A stretch of 22,547 nucleotides of DNA from positions 1 through 22,547 of the forward strand of contig WQRP01000003.1 in the NCBI GenBank assembly GCA_009786675.1. The letters run 5' to 3'. The translations under genes and the position numbers were made by a program. This stretch comes from Treponema sp. (GTDB lineage Bacteria; Spirochaetota; Spirochaetia; Treponematales; Breznakiellaceae). Below are positions 13,846-21,532 of this stretch, piece by piece (position 1 is the stretch's first letter; the number at the start of each line of letters is the position of its first letter). The notes under the pieces are model-generated. The model did no database searches, was not told where the DNA came from, and saw only the letters and a program-made list of their open reading frames with translations.

Positions 13846-15894
13846 TTAGGTGCCGGGCAGGTATCGCCGTAGCTTGTCCAGCACCAGGTCGAAGTCAAGG
13901 GGTTTCCCCAGGTGGTCGTTCATGCCGTTGGACAGGCATTCCTCGATGTCCTCCTGGAAGGCGTTGGCCGTCATCGCCACTATGGGGATTAGCCTTGCCT
14001 TCGGCGTGCCCAGCCCGCGTATGCTGCGGGTCGCGCTAAGGCCGTCCATGTTCGGCATCTGCAGGTCCATGAAGATAAGGTCGTAGCGGTCCGGGGCCTC
14101 CCGGAACATCCGCAGGGCCTGTTCCCCGTCCGGGGCGCACTCGACCGTGAGCCCGGTCGGCTCCAGCAGGGTGACGACTATCTCGCGGTTGATGTCCACG
14201 TCCTCCGCCAAAAGGACGGTGCGGCCGGCGAAGTTTCCGGGTTCCGGATCCATGGCCGGCCCGCCGGGGGGTTCGTCGTTCCGGACGGCTCCCCCCGTCT
14301 CGAAGGGCAGGGTGAATATGAACCTGGAGCCCTTGCCCGGCTCGGACTCGGCCCTGATCGTCCCGCCCATCATCTCGACGATTCGCTTCGAGATTGCCAG
14401 GCCCAGGCCGGTGCCCCCGAATTTGTGCGAGGTGCCGAATTCGGCCTGCTCGAAGGCGCAGAACAGGCGGGTCTGGTGCTCGCGCGATATGCCGATGCCG
14501 GTGTCGGCGACCTCCAGGCGGAGGAAGTCGCCGGCGTCCGGCAGCAGGCCAATGCTCAGGCTTATCTCCCCGCCCTCCGGGGTGAACTTGACGGCGTTGG
14601 CCAGCAGGTTGGTCAGGACCTGTGCCAGGCGCAGCTCGTCGCTTACGATGACGCGCGGGATCGCCCTTTCGATGTCGACCAGCAGGCTTAGCCCCTTCTC
14701 CTCGATTTGGACGCTGAGCACGCTGGTGACGTCCCTCGCCACCTTCTCGACGTCGAAGGGGCGGGGGTGCAGCTCGAACTTGTCCGCTTCGATTTTGGAC
14801 ATGTCCAGGATTTGGTTGATGATGCCCAGAAGGTAGCTGGCCGCCCCCTCGATTTTGCAGAGGCAGTAGTCCTTGCGTTCCACGTCGCCGGATTTCTTGG
14901 CTATGGTTACCATCCCGGTTATGGCGTTCATCGGGGTTCGCATCTCGTGGCTCATGTTGGACAGGAAGCGGCTCTTCGCGCGGTTGGCCACCTGCTCCCT
15001 TTCGAACGCGCCCTCCAGCTGGGCCAGCATCTCCTTCTGCTCGCTCAGGTCCCGCACGTAGGCGATCACCACGTCGTTTTCGCCAAGGTGCACGCGCTCC
15101 AGGCACACGTCGCAGGGTATGGGGATCCCTTCCAGGGTCTGGTGCATCCACTCGAAATGGGCCCGGCCGTTCTCGAAGGCCTTCCTCATGTTTTTGGATA
15201 TCTCCTCCCGCGAGACCGACCCGTCGGGCTGGAGCTCCGGGGAAAGCTCGTAGAACCGGTCGATGTAGATCTGCTTGTCCGGCAGCCGGAACAGGCTCAT
15301 CACCCCCTTGTTGGTCTCCAGGATGTTGCCGTACTCGTCGAAGATGGCGCAGAGCATTGGCGAGGCGTCCAGCATTGCCTGGAGCCTCTGCCACGCCAGG
15401 TCCTGGATTTCCTTCAGCTTGAAGTGCTCGCGCAGGTCCCTGGCGTAGGCGATGATCAGGCTCTTTTCCTCCAGCCTTACGGGCACCAGGGTGACCTCGG
15501 TGGGGCGCGGGTCCCCTTCCAGGGTTTGGTGCATCCAGAACGGGTAGACGAGCTTCCTGCCCTCCCTAAGGACCTTCTTGATGTTCAGCATGACTATGTC
15601 ATTGGACTTGACGCCGTCCGGCTGGAACTCCGGCGAGAGCCTGAAAAAATTGTCTATGTACTCCTGCTTGCTTGAAAACCCGAACAGGTCCGCCGCCCCC
15701 TGGTTGGCCTCCAGGACCCTGCCGTCCTCGTCGAAGATGGCGCACAGCAGGGGCGAGGAGTCCAGCATGACCTGGAGCCTTTGCCTCAGGCTGTGCTCCG
15801 CCCTCATCTGCCAGGCAAGCTCGATGTCGTTGCCCGCGCCCGCGACGGGCTCGGTAGCGGGAAACCTTACGGATGGAGCGCCGTTATCTTCCAT
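13846..15894 (-). CDS. Soluble hybrid histidine kinase (PAS-PAS-HisKA-HATPase-REC)
   Basis: The 682-aa protein has two PAS domains (about 38-155 and 166-285), a HisKA dimerisation domain with MSHEMRTP and phospho-acceptor His316, and an HATPase_c domain with N-box Asn433, G1 box DTGIG (464-468) and G2 box GGTGLGLA (493-500). A C-terminal receiver domain has acidic Asp565, phospho-acceptor Asp610 (FMDLQMP) and Lys664 (GKP). There is no signal peptide or membrane helix, so it should sense a cytoplasmic cue. The PAS domains are duplicates (QVMLDSSPLLCAIFDE versus QAMLDASPMLCAIFDE, both with WMHQTLEG). There is no HPt domain or DNA-binding output here, so the phosphorelay partner is elsewhere. 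All key catalytic residues are present. Confidence 0.92.
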   Translation of the reverse strand: MEDNGAPSVRFPATEPVAGAGNDIELAWQMRAEHSLRQRLQVMLDSSPLLCAIFDEDGRVLEANQGAADLFGFSSKQEYIDNFFRLSPEFQPDGVKSNDIVMLNIKKVLREGRKLVYPFWMHQTLEGDPRPTEVTLVPVRLEEKSLIIAYARDLREHFKLKEIQDLAWQRLQAMLDASPMLCAIFDEYGNILETNKGVMSLFRLPDKQIYIDRFYELSPELQPDGSVSREEISKNMRKAFENGRAHFEWMHQTLEGIPIPCDVCLERVHLGENDVVIAYVRDLSEQKEMLAQLEGAFEREQVANRAKSRFLSNMSHEMRTPMNAITGMVTIAKKSGDVERKDYCLCKIEGAASYLLGIINQILDMSKIEADKFELHPRPFDVEKVARDVTSVLSVQIEEKGLSLLVDIERAIPRVIVSDELRLAQVLTNLLANAVKFTPEGGEISLSIGLLPDAGDFLRLEVADTGIGISREHQTRLFCAFEQAEFGTSHKFGGTGLGLAISKRIVEMMGGTIRAESEPGKGSRFIFTLPFETGGAVRNDEPPGGPAMDPEPGNFAGRTVLLAEDVDINREIVVTLLEPTGLTVECAPDGEQALRMFREAPDRYDLIFMDLQMPNMDGLSATRSIRGLGTPKARLIPIVAMTANAFQEDIEECLSNGMNDHLGKPLDFDLVLDKLRRYLPGT

Positions 15895-15981
15895 AGCGCT
15901 ATGATTTTACACCCTTTTCGCGCGAATTAGCTTGCGAACGCGGTGTTTCGGATGAAAACATCATGGAATAAAACCGGGCGG

Positions 15982-16003
15982 CCAAAAAAAGCGCGGTTTT
16001 TGG
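15982..16003 (-). terminator. Hairpin after the ppx/gppA gene
   Basis: CCAAAAA (15982-15988) and TTTTTGG (15997-16003) form a 7-bp stem around an 8-base loop directly after the stop codon. A longer overlapping pairing AAAACCG/CGGTTTT (15970-16000) is also possible. The stem is AT-rich, so it is only a moderate intrinsic terminator candidate. Confidence 0.4.
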
Positions 16004-17536
16004 CTAGCTTAGGGTAACCTTGTAGCCGAACACCTCCTGGAACAGGTCGGACTTTTCCTCGACGCTTATCAGTTCCAGCGAAAGGTCGTAGACCCCCCCG
16101 GCGTGCAGGGCCACGGTCGCCGTCCGTCTTTCCACGGTCAGGTTTTTGATCTTCTGGGAATGCCCCCGGTCCAGCGCGTCCGCCACCCGCAGTATCGAAG
16201 CCATCTTCAGCACCAGGATCCGCTCCTCGCGCTGTAGGCTGACGTACTCGATGTCGGCCTCGGAGGGGGGATCGCCCCGGTGGTAGCGGACCACGTTCGC
16301 GATGATGCCGAGCTCGTCGCGGGACAGGCCGAAGATTTCGGAGTTGGATACTATGTACTGCCCGTGCCTGTGGTGCCCGGAGGCGCGGACAATCGTCCCT
16401 ATGTCGTGCAGGATTGCCGCCGCCTCCAGCATCATGCGCTGGCGGCGGTTCATGCCGTGCTCCTTCGCCAGCGCGTCGAAAATCGTCATGCAAAGGCCCG
16501 CCACGTGCCGCGAGTGCGCCTCGTCGTAGCTGTACTTCCTGCCCAGGCTGACCGCCGACGCGATGATCTGCGAGTGGAATTCCTCCTGCAGGCTCGGGTC
16601 CACCCCCAGGGCCATGTCGATAAGGTAGCCCTCCCGGATGGACACCAGGGGGACCACCACCTGGGCCGCCCCGGTCTGCTCCAGGAAAAGCTTCAGCACC
16701 AGGATCCCCGGGATAAAGCCCTCGGCGTCGGAATACGAGATGCCTAGCTTTCTTATGCAGTCGTCGATGGTAAAGCCGCGCGTCCTGTCGGCGAAGGCGA
16801 TAAAGTCCTCCCTGCTGACGAAATAGCAGTGCTCGTTTAGCTCGCTGCCCACCTGCGCCGCCGCCAGCCTGGCGTCGGCCCCCGCCATGACCAGGGTGCG
16901 GACGTTGGCTATGTCCATTTCCGTGTTCAGAAGCCCCATGGTGTTCCTGACCGCGTCCCGCAGGTAGCGCTCGTTCAGAAGCCCGGGCCCGGCTCTTAGG
17001 CGCATCCTGCGGTCGATCAGAATCGTCCCGAGCTTTATGCTGTGCGCCGCCGTCATCTGCCCCTGCCGGAGCAGCATGATCTCGGTCGAGCCGCCGCCCA
17101 TTTCCAGGATCATCGAGTTTGTTCGCCAGAACAGGGGCAGGTCCTGCTTCAGCGCGAAGCGGACCCCCAGGTACATAAGGCGGTTTTCCTCCAGCCCGTC
17201 CACCACGGAAATGTCGAAGCCGGTTTCCTGCCGTATCCTGTCGATGAATATGTCGCGGTTGCGGGCCACCCGCAGGGCGCTGGTCGCGATGCCGTGGGCG
17301 TCGGCCGGGGCGATTCCCCAGCCCGACAGAAGCTCGCGGAAATTCTGCAGCACGGAAATGCATTCCAGAAGCGACTCGCGGGAAAGCTCGCCGGAGTTGA
17401 ACACCTCGCGGCCCAGGGCCACCGGCCTGCCGGCGCTGTCCATCATTTTCCACTGCCCGTCTTCCTGCATCTGCGCGACAATCATGCGGATTCCCGTGGA
17501 GCCCACTTCCAAAACGGAGACAAGGCGGTTTTCCAT
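16004..17536 (-). CDS. Ppx/GppA family phosphatase with C-terminal HD domain
   Basis: The 510-aa protein has the ASKHA-fold phosphatase motifs of exopolyphosphatase / guanosine pentaphosphatase: VLEVGSTGIRM (8-18), GIATSALR, GLEENRLMYLGV (114-125) and EMGGGSTE (145-152). The C-terminal part is an HD-type domain with H344, H377-D378 (ILHDIG) and GHHRHGQYI (387-395). The family hydrolyses polyphosphate or pppGpp and links to the stringent response. Both nucleotide/phosphate-loop acidic residues are Glu here (E10, E145), where family members usually have Asp (DLGS, DIGGGS). The gene starts 10 bp after the glycosidase stop with a GGCGGTGG-like ribosome site, so it is probably co-transcribed with it. 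Substrate (polyP or pppGpp) cannot be decided from the sequence. Confidence 0.88.
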   Translation of the reverse strand: MENRLVSVLEVGSTGIRMIVAQMQEDGQWKMMDSAGRPVALGREVFNSGELSRESLLECISVLQNFRELLSGWGIAPADAHGIATSALRVARNRDIFIDRIRQETGFDISVVDGLEENRLMYLGVRFALKQDLPLFWRTNSMILEMGGGSTEIMLLRQGQMTAAHSIKLGTILIDRRMRLRAGPGLLNERYLRDAVRNTMGLLNTEMDIANVRTLVMAGADARLAAAQVGSELNEHCYFVSREDFIAFADRTRGFTIDDCIRKLGISYSDAEGFIPGILVLKLFLEQTGAAQVVVPLVSIREGYLIDMALGVDPSLQEEFHSQIIASAVSLGRKYSYDEAHSRHVAGLCMTIFDALAKEHGMNRRQRMMLEAAAILHDIGTIVRASGHHRHGQYIVSNSEIFGLSRDELGIIANVVRYHRGDPPSEADIEYVSLQREERILVLKMASILRVADALDRGHSQKIKNLTVERRTATVALHAGGVYDLSLELISVEEKSDLFQEVFGYKVTLS

Positions 17537-17546
17537 GCGCCACCGC

Positions 17547-18977
17547 CTACAGCTTGTCGATTAGCATGGAACACTTGCCCGACGGGATGGGCAGGGTCTT
17601 TTTCTTTTTCCCCAGGATGTTGATGGTAAAGTAGTACAGCTTCTCGCTTTCCATTTGTATCTCCCAGCCCCGCCCGCTCTTGTTTGAAAGAATGGTTATC
17701 ATGTTTTTCTTGAGCGAAAGGTTCTCGACCCCCATGATCTCCAGGTTCGGGATAATCCAGTCCACCGTCTTGCGCGGAAGGGAGATGCTAAGGCCCACGA
17801 CGTTCTCGATTGTAAGGCATATCGTCGAAAGCGCGTCGTAGGACAGGTACTGGCTTCTTGGAAAGCCGTCCCTGCCGTCCCACTTTGCCGGGCCCTCCTT
17901 TGTGGGCATGTAGGCCTCCCACAGGGTTCCCTTGTGGGGGTTCCCGTCGGGGCTCATGGAGTCCAGCATGAAGTACAGGTGGCGTATGGCGCAGTCCCTG
18001 GCAAGATCCCAGCGCTGGTAGCGCTCCAGCCCCTTGATTACCATGAACGTAAGGTGCGGGAACACCGATCCCCGGTAACCCTGGCCCTCCTCGTCGAAGT
18101 TGCGGTCCGAAAGGGAAAGAGTGGGGAAGGGGTGGGGCGCGCCGAAGAACTCCGGGTCGGAAAGCTTGGAGATTATCTGCTCCGCCTTTTCGTCGTTGGC
18201 GATTTCGGCGAGCAGGGACCAGTAGCAGGCGATGGTCTTGACCGGCACCCTGCCCTCGTTTGCGTCAAGGTCGTAGTAGAAGCCGTCGTCCGGATCCCAC
18301 ATCAGGGAGTTTATCCTGGTCTTAAGGGCGAAGTACTGTCTTTTGTACAGAAAGCTGGAATCCTTGTCGTTAAGGATATCCGCCATCGCCGACATGTACA
18401 GGGCGCTTATCGCCATCATGGTGTTAAAGTCCATTGGGTAGTAGGCGTCCCCCCGGGGCGAGTTCGCCATGCCGGTGACCCCAAGGGGAACCTGGTACAG
18501 GCCGTTGGGCTGCTTGAAGGTCGCGTCTATCCATTCGGTGTACCTGTGCAGGATCCCAAGGACGTCCTTGAGCCGCTTCTTGTTCGCCGACTTGTGGTAA
18601 ATGTTGAACTCCGCCCAGGCGAAAAGGGGAATCCCCAGCCCCTCGGCGTTGTCGCCGTCCTTTACCGGCAGGCCGGTCTCGATGTCGTAGGCGCAGCGAA
18701 TCGCCCCGCTGGCCTCCTGGCGATCATAGAACAGGTCCAGGCTCGGCGTGGCCTGGTAAATGCGGTTGGAGTAAACCAGAAAAAACGAGGAGTATATCGC
18801 GTCGGCCTGGCACACGGTCCTGGATCCGGGGTAGGAAAAAAAGTGCCCGTCTATTCCGTTTCCGCTTTTTTCGGCTCCGGTGTTCCAGCAGTCGTGAAGC
18901 CAGGCCCAGGTTTTGTCGTATATGTCCACAAAGTCCTGATCGTAGAAGTGAATTCTGGGAAAGTCGTGTTTTGTCAC
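17547..18977 (-). CDS. GH63-like (trehalase-like, alpha/alpha-toroid) glycoside hydrolase
   Basis: The preferred start is GTG 18977, giving 476 aa: AAGGGG lies 5 bases before it, and the protein then opens as VTKHDFPRIHFYDQDF. The frame also runs to an ATG at 19040, but that codon has no ribosome site and sits in a TTTATTATATAT promoter-like tract. Motifs fit the six-hairpin GH63/GH37-like clan: IPLFAWAEFNIYHKS, ANSPRGD...MDFN, GYRGSVFPHLTFMVIKGLERY and TLWEAYMP, whose Glu is the expected base. Related enzymes cleave alpha-glucosides, trehalose or glucosyl/mannosylglycerate. The residue expected to be the catalytic acid (Asp before NSPR) is Ala, so activity is uncertain. There is no signal peptide, so it is cytoplasmic. 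The Ppx/GppA gene follows after 10 bp. Confidence 0.72.
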   Translation of the reverse strand: MTKHDFPRIHFYDQDFVDIYDKTWAWLHDCWNTGAEKSGNGIDGHFFSYPGSRTVCQADAIYSSFFLVYSNRIYQATPSLDLFYDRQEASGAIRCAYDIETGLPVKDGDNAEGLGIPLFAWAEFNIYHKSANKKRLKDVLGILHRYTEWIDATFKQPNGLYQVPLGVTGMANSPRGDAYYPMDFNTMMAISALYMSAMADILNDKDSSFLYKRQYFALKTRINSLMWDPDDGFYYDLDANEGRVPVKTIACYWSLLAEIANDEKAEQIISKLSDPEFFGAPHPFPTLSLSDRNFDEEGQGYRGSVFPHLTFMVIKGLERYQRWDLARDCAIRHLYFMLDSMSPDGNPHKGTLWEAYMPTKEGPAKWDGRDGFPRSQYLSYDALSTICLTIENVVGLSISLPRKTVDWIIPNLEIMGVENLSLKKNMITILSNKSGRGWEIQMESEKLYYFTINILGKKKKTLPIPSGKCSMLIDKL

Positions 18978-19100
18978 CTGAACCCCTTGGTTTGTGCTTG
19001 TAAGCCGGAGCCCTAAAACCAAGTTTTGAGAAAGCCCCATATATATAATAAACGTAAACCGCCGAATTTTCCAGTTTTTTTGTGTCTTTGCTCGAAATAG

Positions 19101-19123
19101 AACCCGAAGGGCTTGCCCGGGTT
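19101..19123 (-). terminator. Hairpin at the end of the SIMPL-domain gene
   Basis: On the minus strand AACCCG and CGGGTT pair, with an inner GGC/GCC extension, starting within the TAA stop codon. Only a weak T-rich tail follows (CTATTTCG), so efficiency is uncertain. Confidence 0.4.
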
Positions 19124-19853
19124 ACCGCATCAGGAACTCAACCGAAACCCTGGCGGTTATTTCCGTCTCGCCGGCGGGCAGGACCGTGCCGGCGGCCTCC
19201 GCCGCGACCGCGTCCATCGCGAACGCCGTCCTTAGACCCCTGGCCTGGCCGGGAAACGGGTGGGCCGGCATCGTCCCTTCCTCGAAAACGTGCAGGACCC
19301 TGACGATCCTCTGCCTGGAAAGCCTGGCGAACTGCCGCGCCTTGTCCTGGGCGTCCCGGAACGCCAGTTCCCTGGCCTGCTGGTGCAGGCCGGCCGGATC
19401 CGCGACGCTAAAGTGCATCCCCTGGAGCTCTATGCCGTTTATCCCGATAAGCCGGTCTATAATGGCCGACGCCCTGTCCCCGTCCTCGCCGATCGAGAAG
19501 GTGATTGTCTGTTCGGCCCTTTGCCCCAGGAAATTGCGCCCCATCGGCCCCCACTCGTACTCGGGCGAGAACCGCAGGAACGCCGTCCCGATGTTTCTTT
19601 CCTCCACGCCGGCCCCGTGGAGTATCTCCAGGGCCTGCCTGACCATGCCGGTTACCTCCGACTGGGCCTCGCGGGTCGTTCGGGCGATATGCCGCAGCGA
19701 GATGGTCATATGGATCGTGTCCGGCTGCACCCGCACGACGCCCACGCCGGACACCGTGACGGCGTTTTGCCGCCCCCCGCAACCAAGCAGGGGCAACGCC
19801 ACCGCGACGATACCGATGGCCAAAGCGGCCTTTGCTGCAACGTAATTCCGCAT
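19122..19853 (-). CDS. SIMPL-domain (DUF541) lipoprotein
   Basis: The 243-aa protein starts with a signal peptide and a lipobox LLGC (Cys25). Residues about 30-240 form a SIMPL/DUF541 domain: VTVSGVGVVRVQPDTIHMTISLR near the start, then GVEERNIGTAFLRFSPEY, IGINGIELQGMHFSVADP and ARELAFRDAQDKARQFARLS, ending TEITARVSVEFLMR. SIMPL proteins are periplasmic or membrane-anchored proteins linked in some bacteria to oxidative stress; their biochemical role is poorly defined. The gene starts 10 bp after the stop of the OmpA-like gene, so the two probably share a transcript. Confidence 0.88.
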   Translation of the reverse strand: MRNYVAAKAALAIGIVAVALPLLGCGGRQNAVTVSGVGVVRVQPDTIHMTISLRHIARTTREAQSEVTGMVRQALEILHGAGVEERNIGTAFLRFSPEYEWGPMGRNFLGQRAEQTITFSIGEDGDRASAIIDRLIGINGIELQGMHFSVADPAGLHQQARELAFRDAQDKARQFARLSRQRIVRVLHVFEEGTMPAHPFPGQARGLRTAFAMDAVAAEAAGTVLPAGETEITARVSVEFLMR

Positions 19854-19863
19854 TTTCCCGAAC

Positions 19864-20796
19864 CTACCTTATCAGTATGAATTCCACGCGCCTGTTCTGC
19901 CACCAGTAGTCCCTGTTTTCGTACTCGACAAGGATCCTGGTCCCGCCCATGCCGACGGATGAAAGCCTTGCCCGGTACACGCCCAGGCCGACAAGGTATT
20001 CAAGCACGGTTTCCGCCCGCTCCTCGCTGAGAGGCTGCAGGCCGAGCATCCGGGGGGATCCCGTCTCCTCCTCCGCCCTAAGCGCGGTGCCCGGGGTGGT
20101 TGTCGGGTTCGCGTGGCCTTCGACCACTATCGAGTAGTCCCCGAACCTGTTCAGTATTTCCGCTATGCGGCGCAGAACCCTGTCGTTGTTCGCCATTACC
20201 TCGGCGGATACCCCGGTAAAGTCCCCGACGTTGGGGCCAAAGATAATCGAGGGGACTATCACCCTTAGGACGCCGCCTTCCTCCCTGCGGACCAGCACGT
20301 CGACCCGGATTAGGCCCTCGAAAACGGCGCGGTCGCCGTGGACGTTGTAAACCGTCACGGTAATGGGGTAGTCCATCGCGGACTGCACGAGCTCGCCATA
20401 GGTGCCGATTCCGTCCCAGGTAATCCTGTCCGGAGCCGCCCCTTCGCCACTGCGTTCGTAGAAAGGATTGTGAGGAGCCACCGGCTCGCGGATTTGGACG
20501 CTCCAGCTTGATATTGGGGCCTGGCTTCTGACTATGATTTCTACCGCCAGCTCGTCGTCAATGCCGTCGCCGTCCGGGCTGAAAGGCTGCGGCCGGATAT
20601 TCACCGTCAGCTCGGGCGGCAAAATAGGGGCCGGTTCCGGCGGCGGGGGTGGAGGAGGCGGCGGCGGTGGGGGTGGTGGCGGCGGCGGCGGGGGCTCTTC
20701 CACCGGCGGCGGAGGAGGCGACGCGCACGCCGTAAAGACGGAGGCGGCGGAAAAGACCAAAGCCAGGATCAGGAGCAAGCTGTATATTTTCTTCAT
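19864..20796 (-). CDS. OmpA-family lipoprotein with polyproline linker and FlgD/CHU-like beta domain
   Basis: The 310-aa protein has a lipoprotein signal (lipobox FTAC, Cys24), a linker with 19 consecutive prolines, and a beta domain starting LTVNIRPQPFSPDGDGIDDEL (about 63-165) like the FlgD/gliding-motility Ig-like domains. The C-terminal OmpA domain (about 180-310) has VVEGHANP, LSEERAETVLEYLVGLGV, RLSSVGMGG and NRRVEFI. OmpA domains bind peptidoglycan. The usual Asp of the GHTD motif is Asn here (GHAN), as in the sister protein, while the LSxxRA arginine is kept. The ATG has GGGGGAAA about 9 bases upstream. Likely role: outer membrane-cell wall tether. The SIMPL lipoprotein follows after 10 bp. 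Confidence 0.9.
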   Translation of the reverse strand: MKKIYSLLLILALVFSAASVFTACASPPPPPVEEPPPPPPPPPPPPPPPPPPPEPAPILPPELTVNIRPQPFSPDGDGIDDELAVEIIVRSQAPISSWSVQIREPVAPHNPFYERSGEGAAPDRITWDGIGTYGELVQSAMDYPITVTVYNVHGDRAVFEGLIRVDVLVRREEGGVLRVIVPSIIFGPNVGDFTGVSAEVMANNDRVLRRIAEILNRFGDYSIVVEGHANPTTTPGTALRAEEETGSPRMLGLQPLSEERAETVLEYLVGLGVYRARLSSVGMGGTRILVEYENRDYWWQNRRVEFILIR

Positions 20797-20905
20797 CTAG
20801 GATTTCCCCCTATTGTTTGTATCGGGTCTTTCCCACCCGTTGTACATGAAAAACTGAAAGCGCGATTAGGTTACGGGAATTTTTAAACAATGTCATGGCA
20901 ATAAC

Positions 20906-20928
20906 TACCAAAATTTCGGGTTTTGGTA
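20906..20928 (-). terminator. Strong hairpin between the two OmpA-like genes
   Basis: TACCAAAA (20906-20913) and TTTTGGTA (20921-20928) form a perfect 8-bp stem around a 7-base loop. It begins about 8 bases after the stop codon of the upstream OmpA-like gene on the minus strand. There is no separate T tail, but the arm itself holds TTTT. It may terminate or stabilise the upstream transcript. Confidence 0.5.
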
Positions 20929-20935
20929 CATTTCC

Positions 20936-21484
20936 CTATCTTACCAGAACGAATTCGGCGCGCCTGTTTCTATACCAGTTGTCCACGTCCCCGAAGCCAA
21001 CCCTTGGATCGGCGCCGCCCCTGCCAATGCTTGAAAGCCTGGCCCTGCTCACGCCCAGATCGACAAGGGCGTTCAGCACGGTTCTGGCTCGTTGCTCGCT
21101 AAGGCGTTGCAGTATCGCCTCTTCTTCGGTTCTTTCCGAGGTGCCGGGCGGCGTGACCGGGTTCGCGTTGCCCTCGATCCGTATGGACACGCCTTCGTTC
21201 GCGTTGATGAATTCCGCCAGGGCTCGCAGGATACCGCTTTTCCTTTGCCTTTCCTCGGCGCTGATGCCATGGAAGTCCGGGGCGTTGGCGGCAAAGAAAA
21301 CCGGTTGTACCCCCGGCGGCAGGGCAATCGGCGCGGGCGCGGGCGCGGGTGGCGGAGGGGGAGGTGGTGGCGGAGGAGGAGGCTCTTCCGCCGGTGCCAC
21401 TACCGGAGGTGGCGGCGAGGCGCACCCTGTAAAGGCGGAAACGGTAATGAGTACCACTGCCAAGACAAGAAACGAGGAAAGCAA
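20936..21484 (-). CDS. Short OmpA-family lipoprotein; start region probably frameshifted
   Basis: The 182-aa frame, opened by TTG 21484, has a hydrophobic signal, lipobox FTGC, a linker with 12 prolines in a row, and an OmpA-like domain (FHGISAEERQRKSGILRALAEFI, RIEGNANP, LSEQRARTVLNALVDLGV, RLSSIGRGG, NRRAEFV). It is closely related to the C-terminal half of the 310-aa neighbour but lacks its beta domain. The TTG has no ribosome site at the right distance. An ATG at 21492 sits 7 bases after a perfect AAGGAG (21505-21500) but is out of frame. One extra A in the AAA run at 21487-21489 would join it to the frame and give MKRLLSSFLVLAV, a normal lipoprotein N terminus. Either a single-base deletion or a sequencing error is likely. 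Confidence 0.8.
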   Translation of the reverse strand: MLSSFLVLAVVLITVSAFTGCASPPPPVVAPAEEPPPPPPPPPPPPAPAPAPIALPPGVQPVFFAANAPDFHGISAEERQRKSGILRALAEFINANEGVSIRIEGNANPVTPPGTSERTEEEAILQRLSEQRARTVLNALVDLGVSRARLSSIGRGGADPRVGFGDVDNWYRNRRAEFVLVR

Positions 21485-21499
21485 TCTTTCATTTGCGCG

Positions 21500-21505
21500 C
21501 TCCTT
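21500..21505 (-). promoter_or_regulatory. Shine-Dalgarno for the short OmpA-like gene
   Basis: AAGGAG on the minus strand, 7 bases from ATG 21492. It identifies that ATG as the intended start and shows that the downstream lipoprotein frame is off by one base. Confidence 0.7.
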
Positions 21506-21532
21506 ACTAGTGTATAGCCACCCATGGGTTCC

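Noticed and set aside
14707..15675. Long plus-strand open frame opposite the histidine kinase
   Set aside because: Mirror of conserved PAS and HisKA codons; no ribosome site or domain.
17934..19016. Long plus-strand open frame (360 codons) opposite the glycosidase
   Set aside because: Antisense shadow; the minus-strand protein has clear glycosidase motifs and this frame has none.
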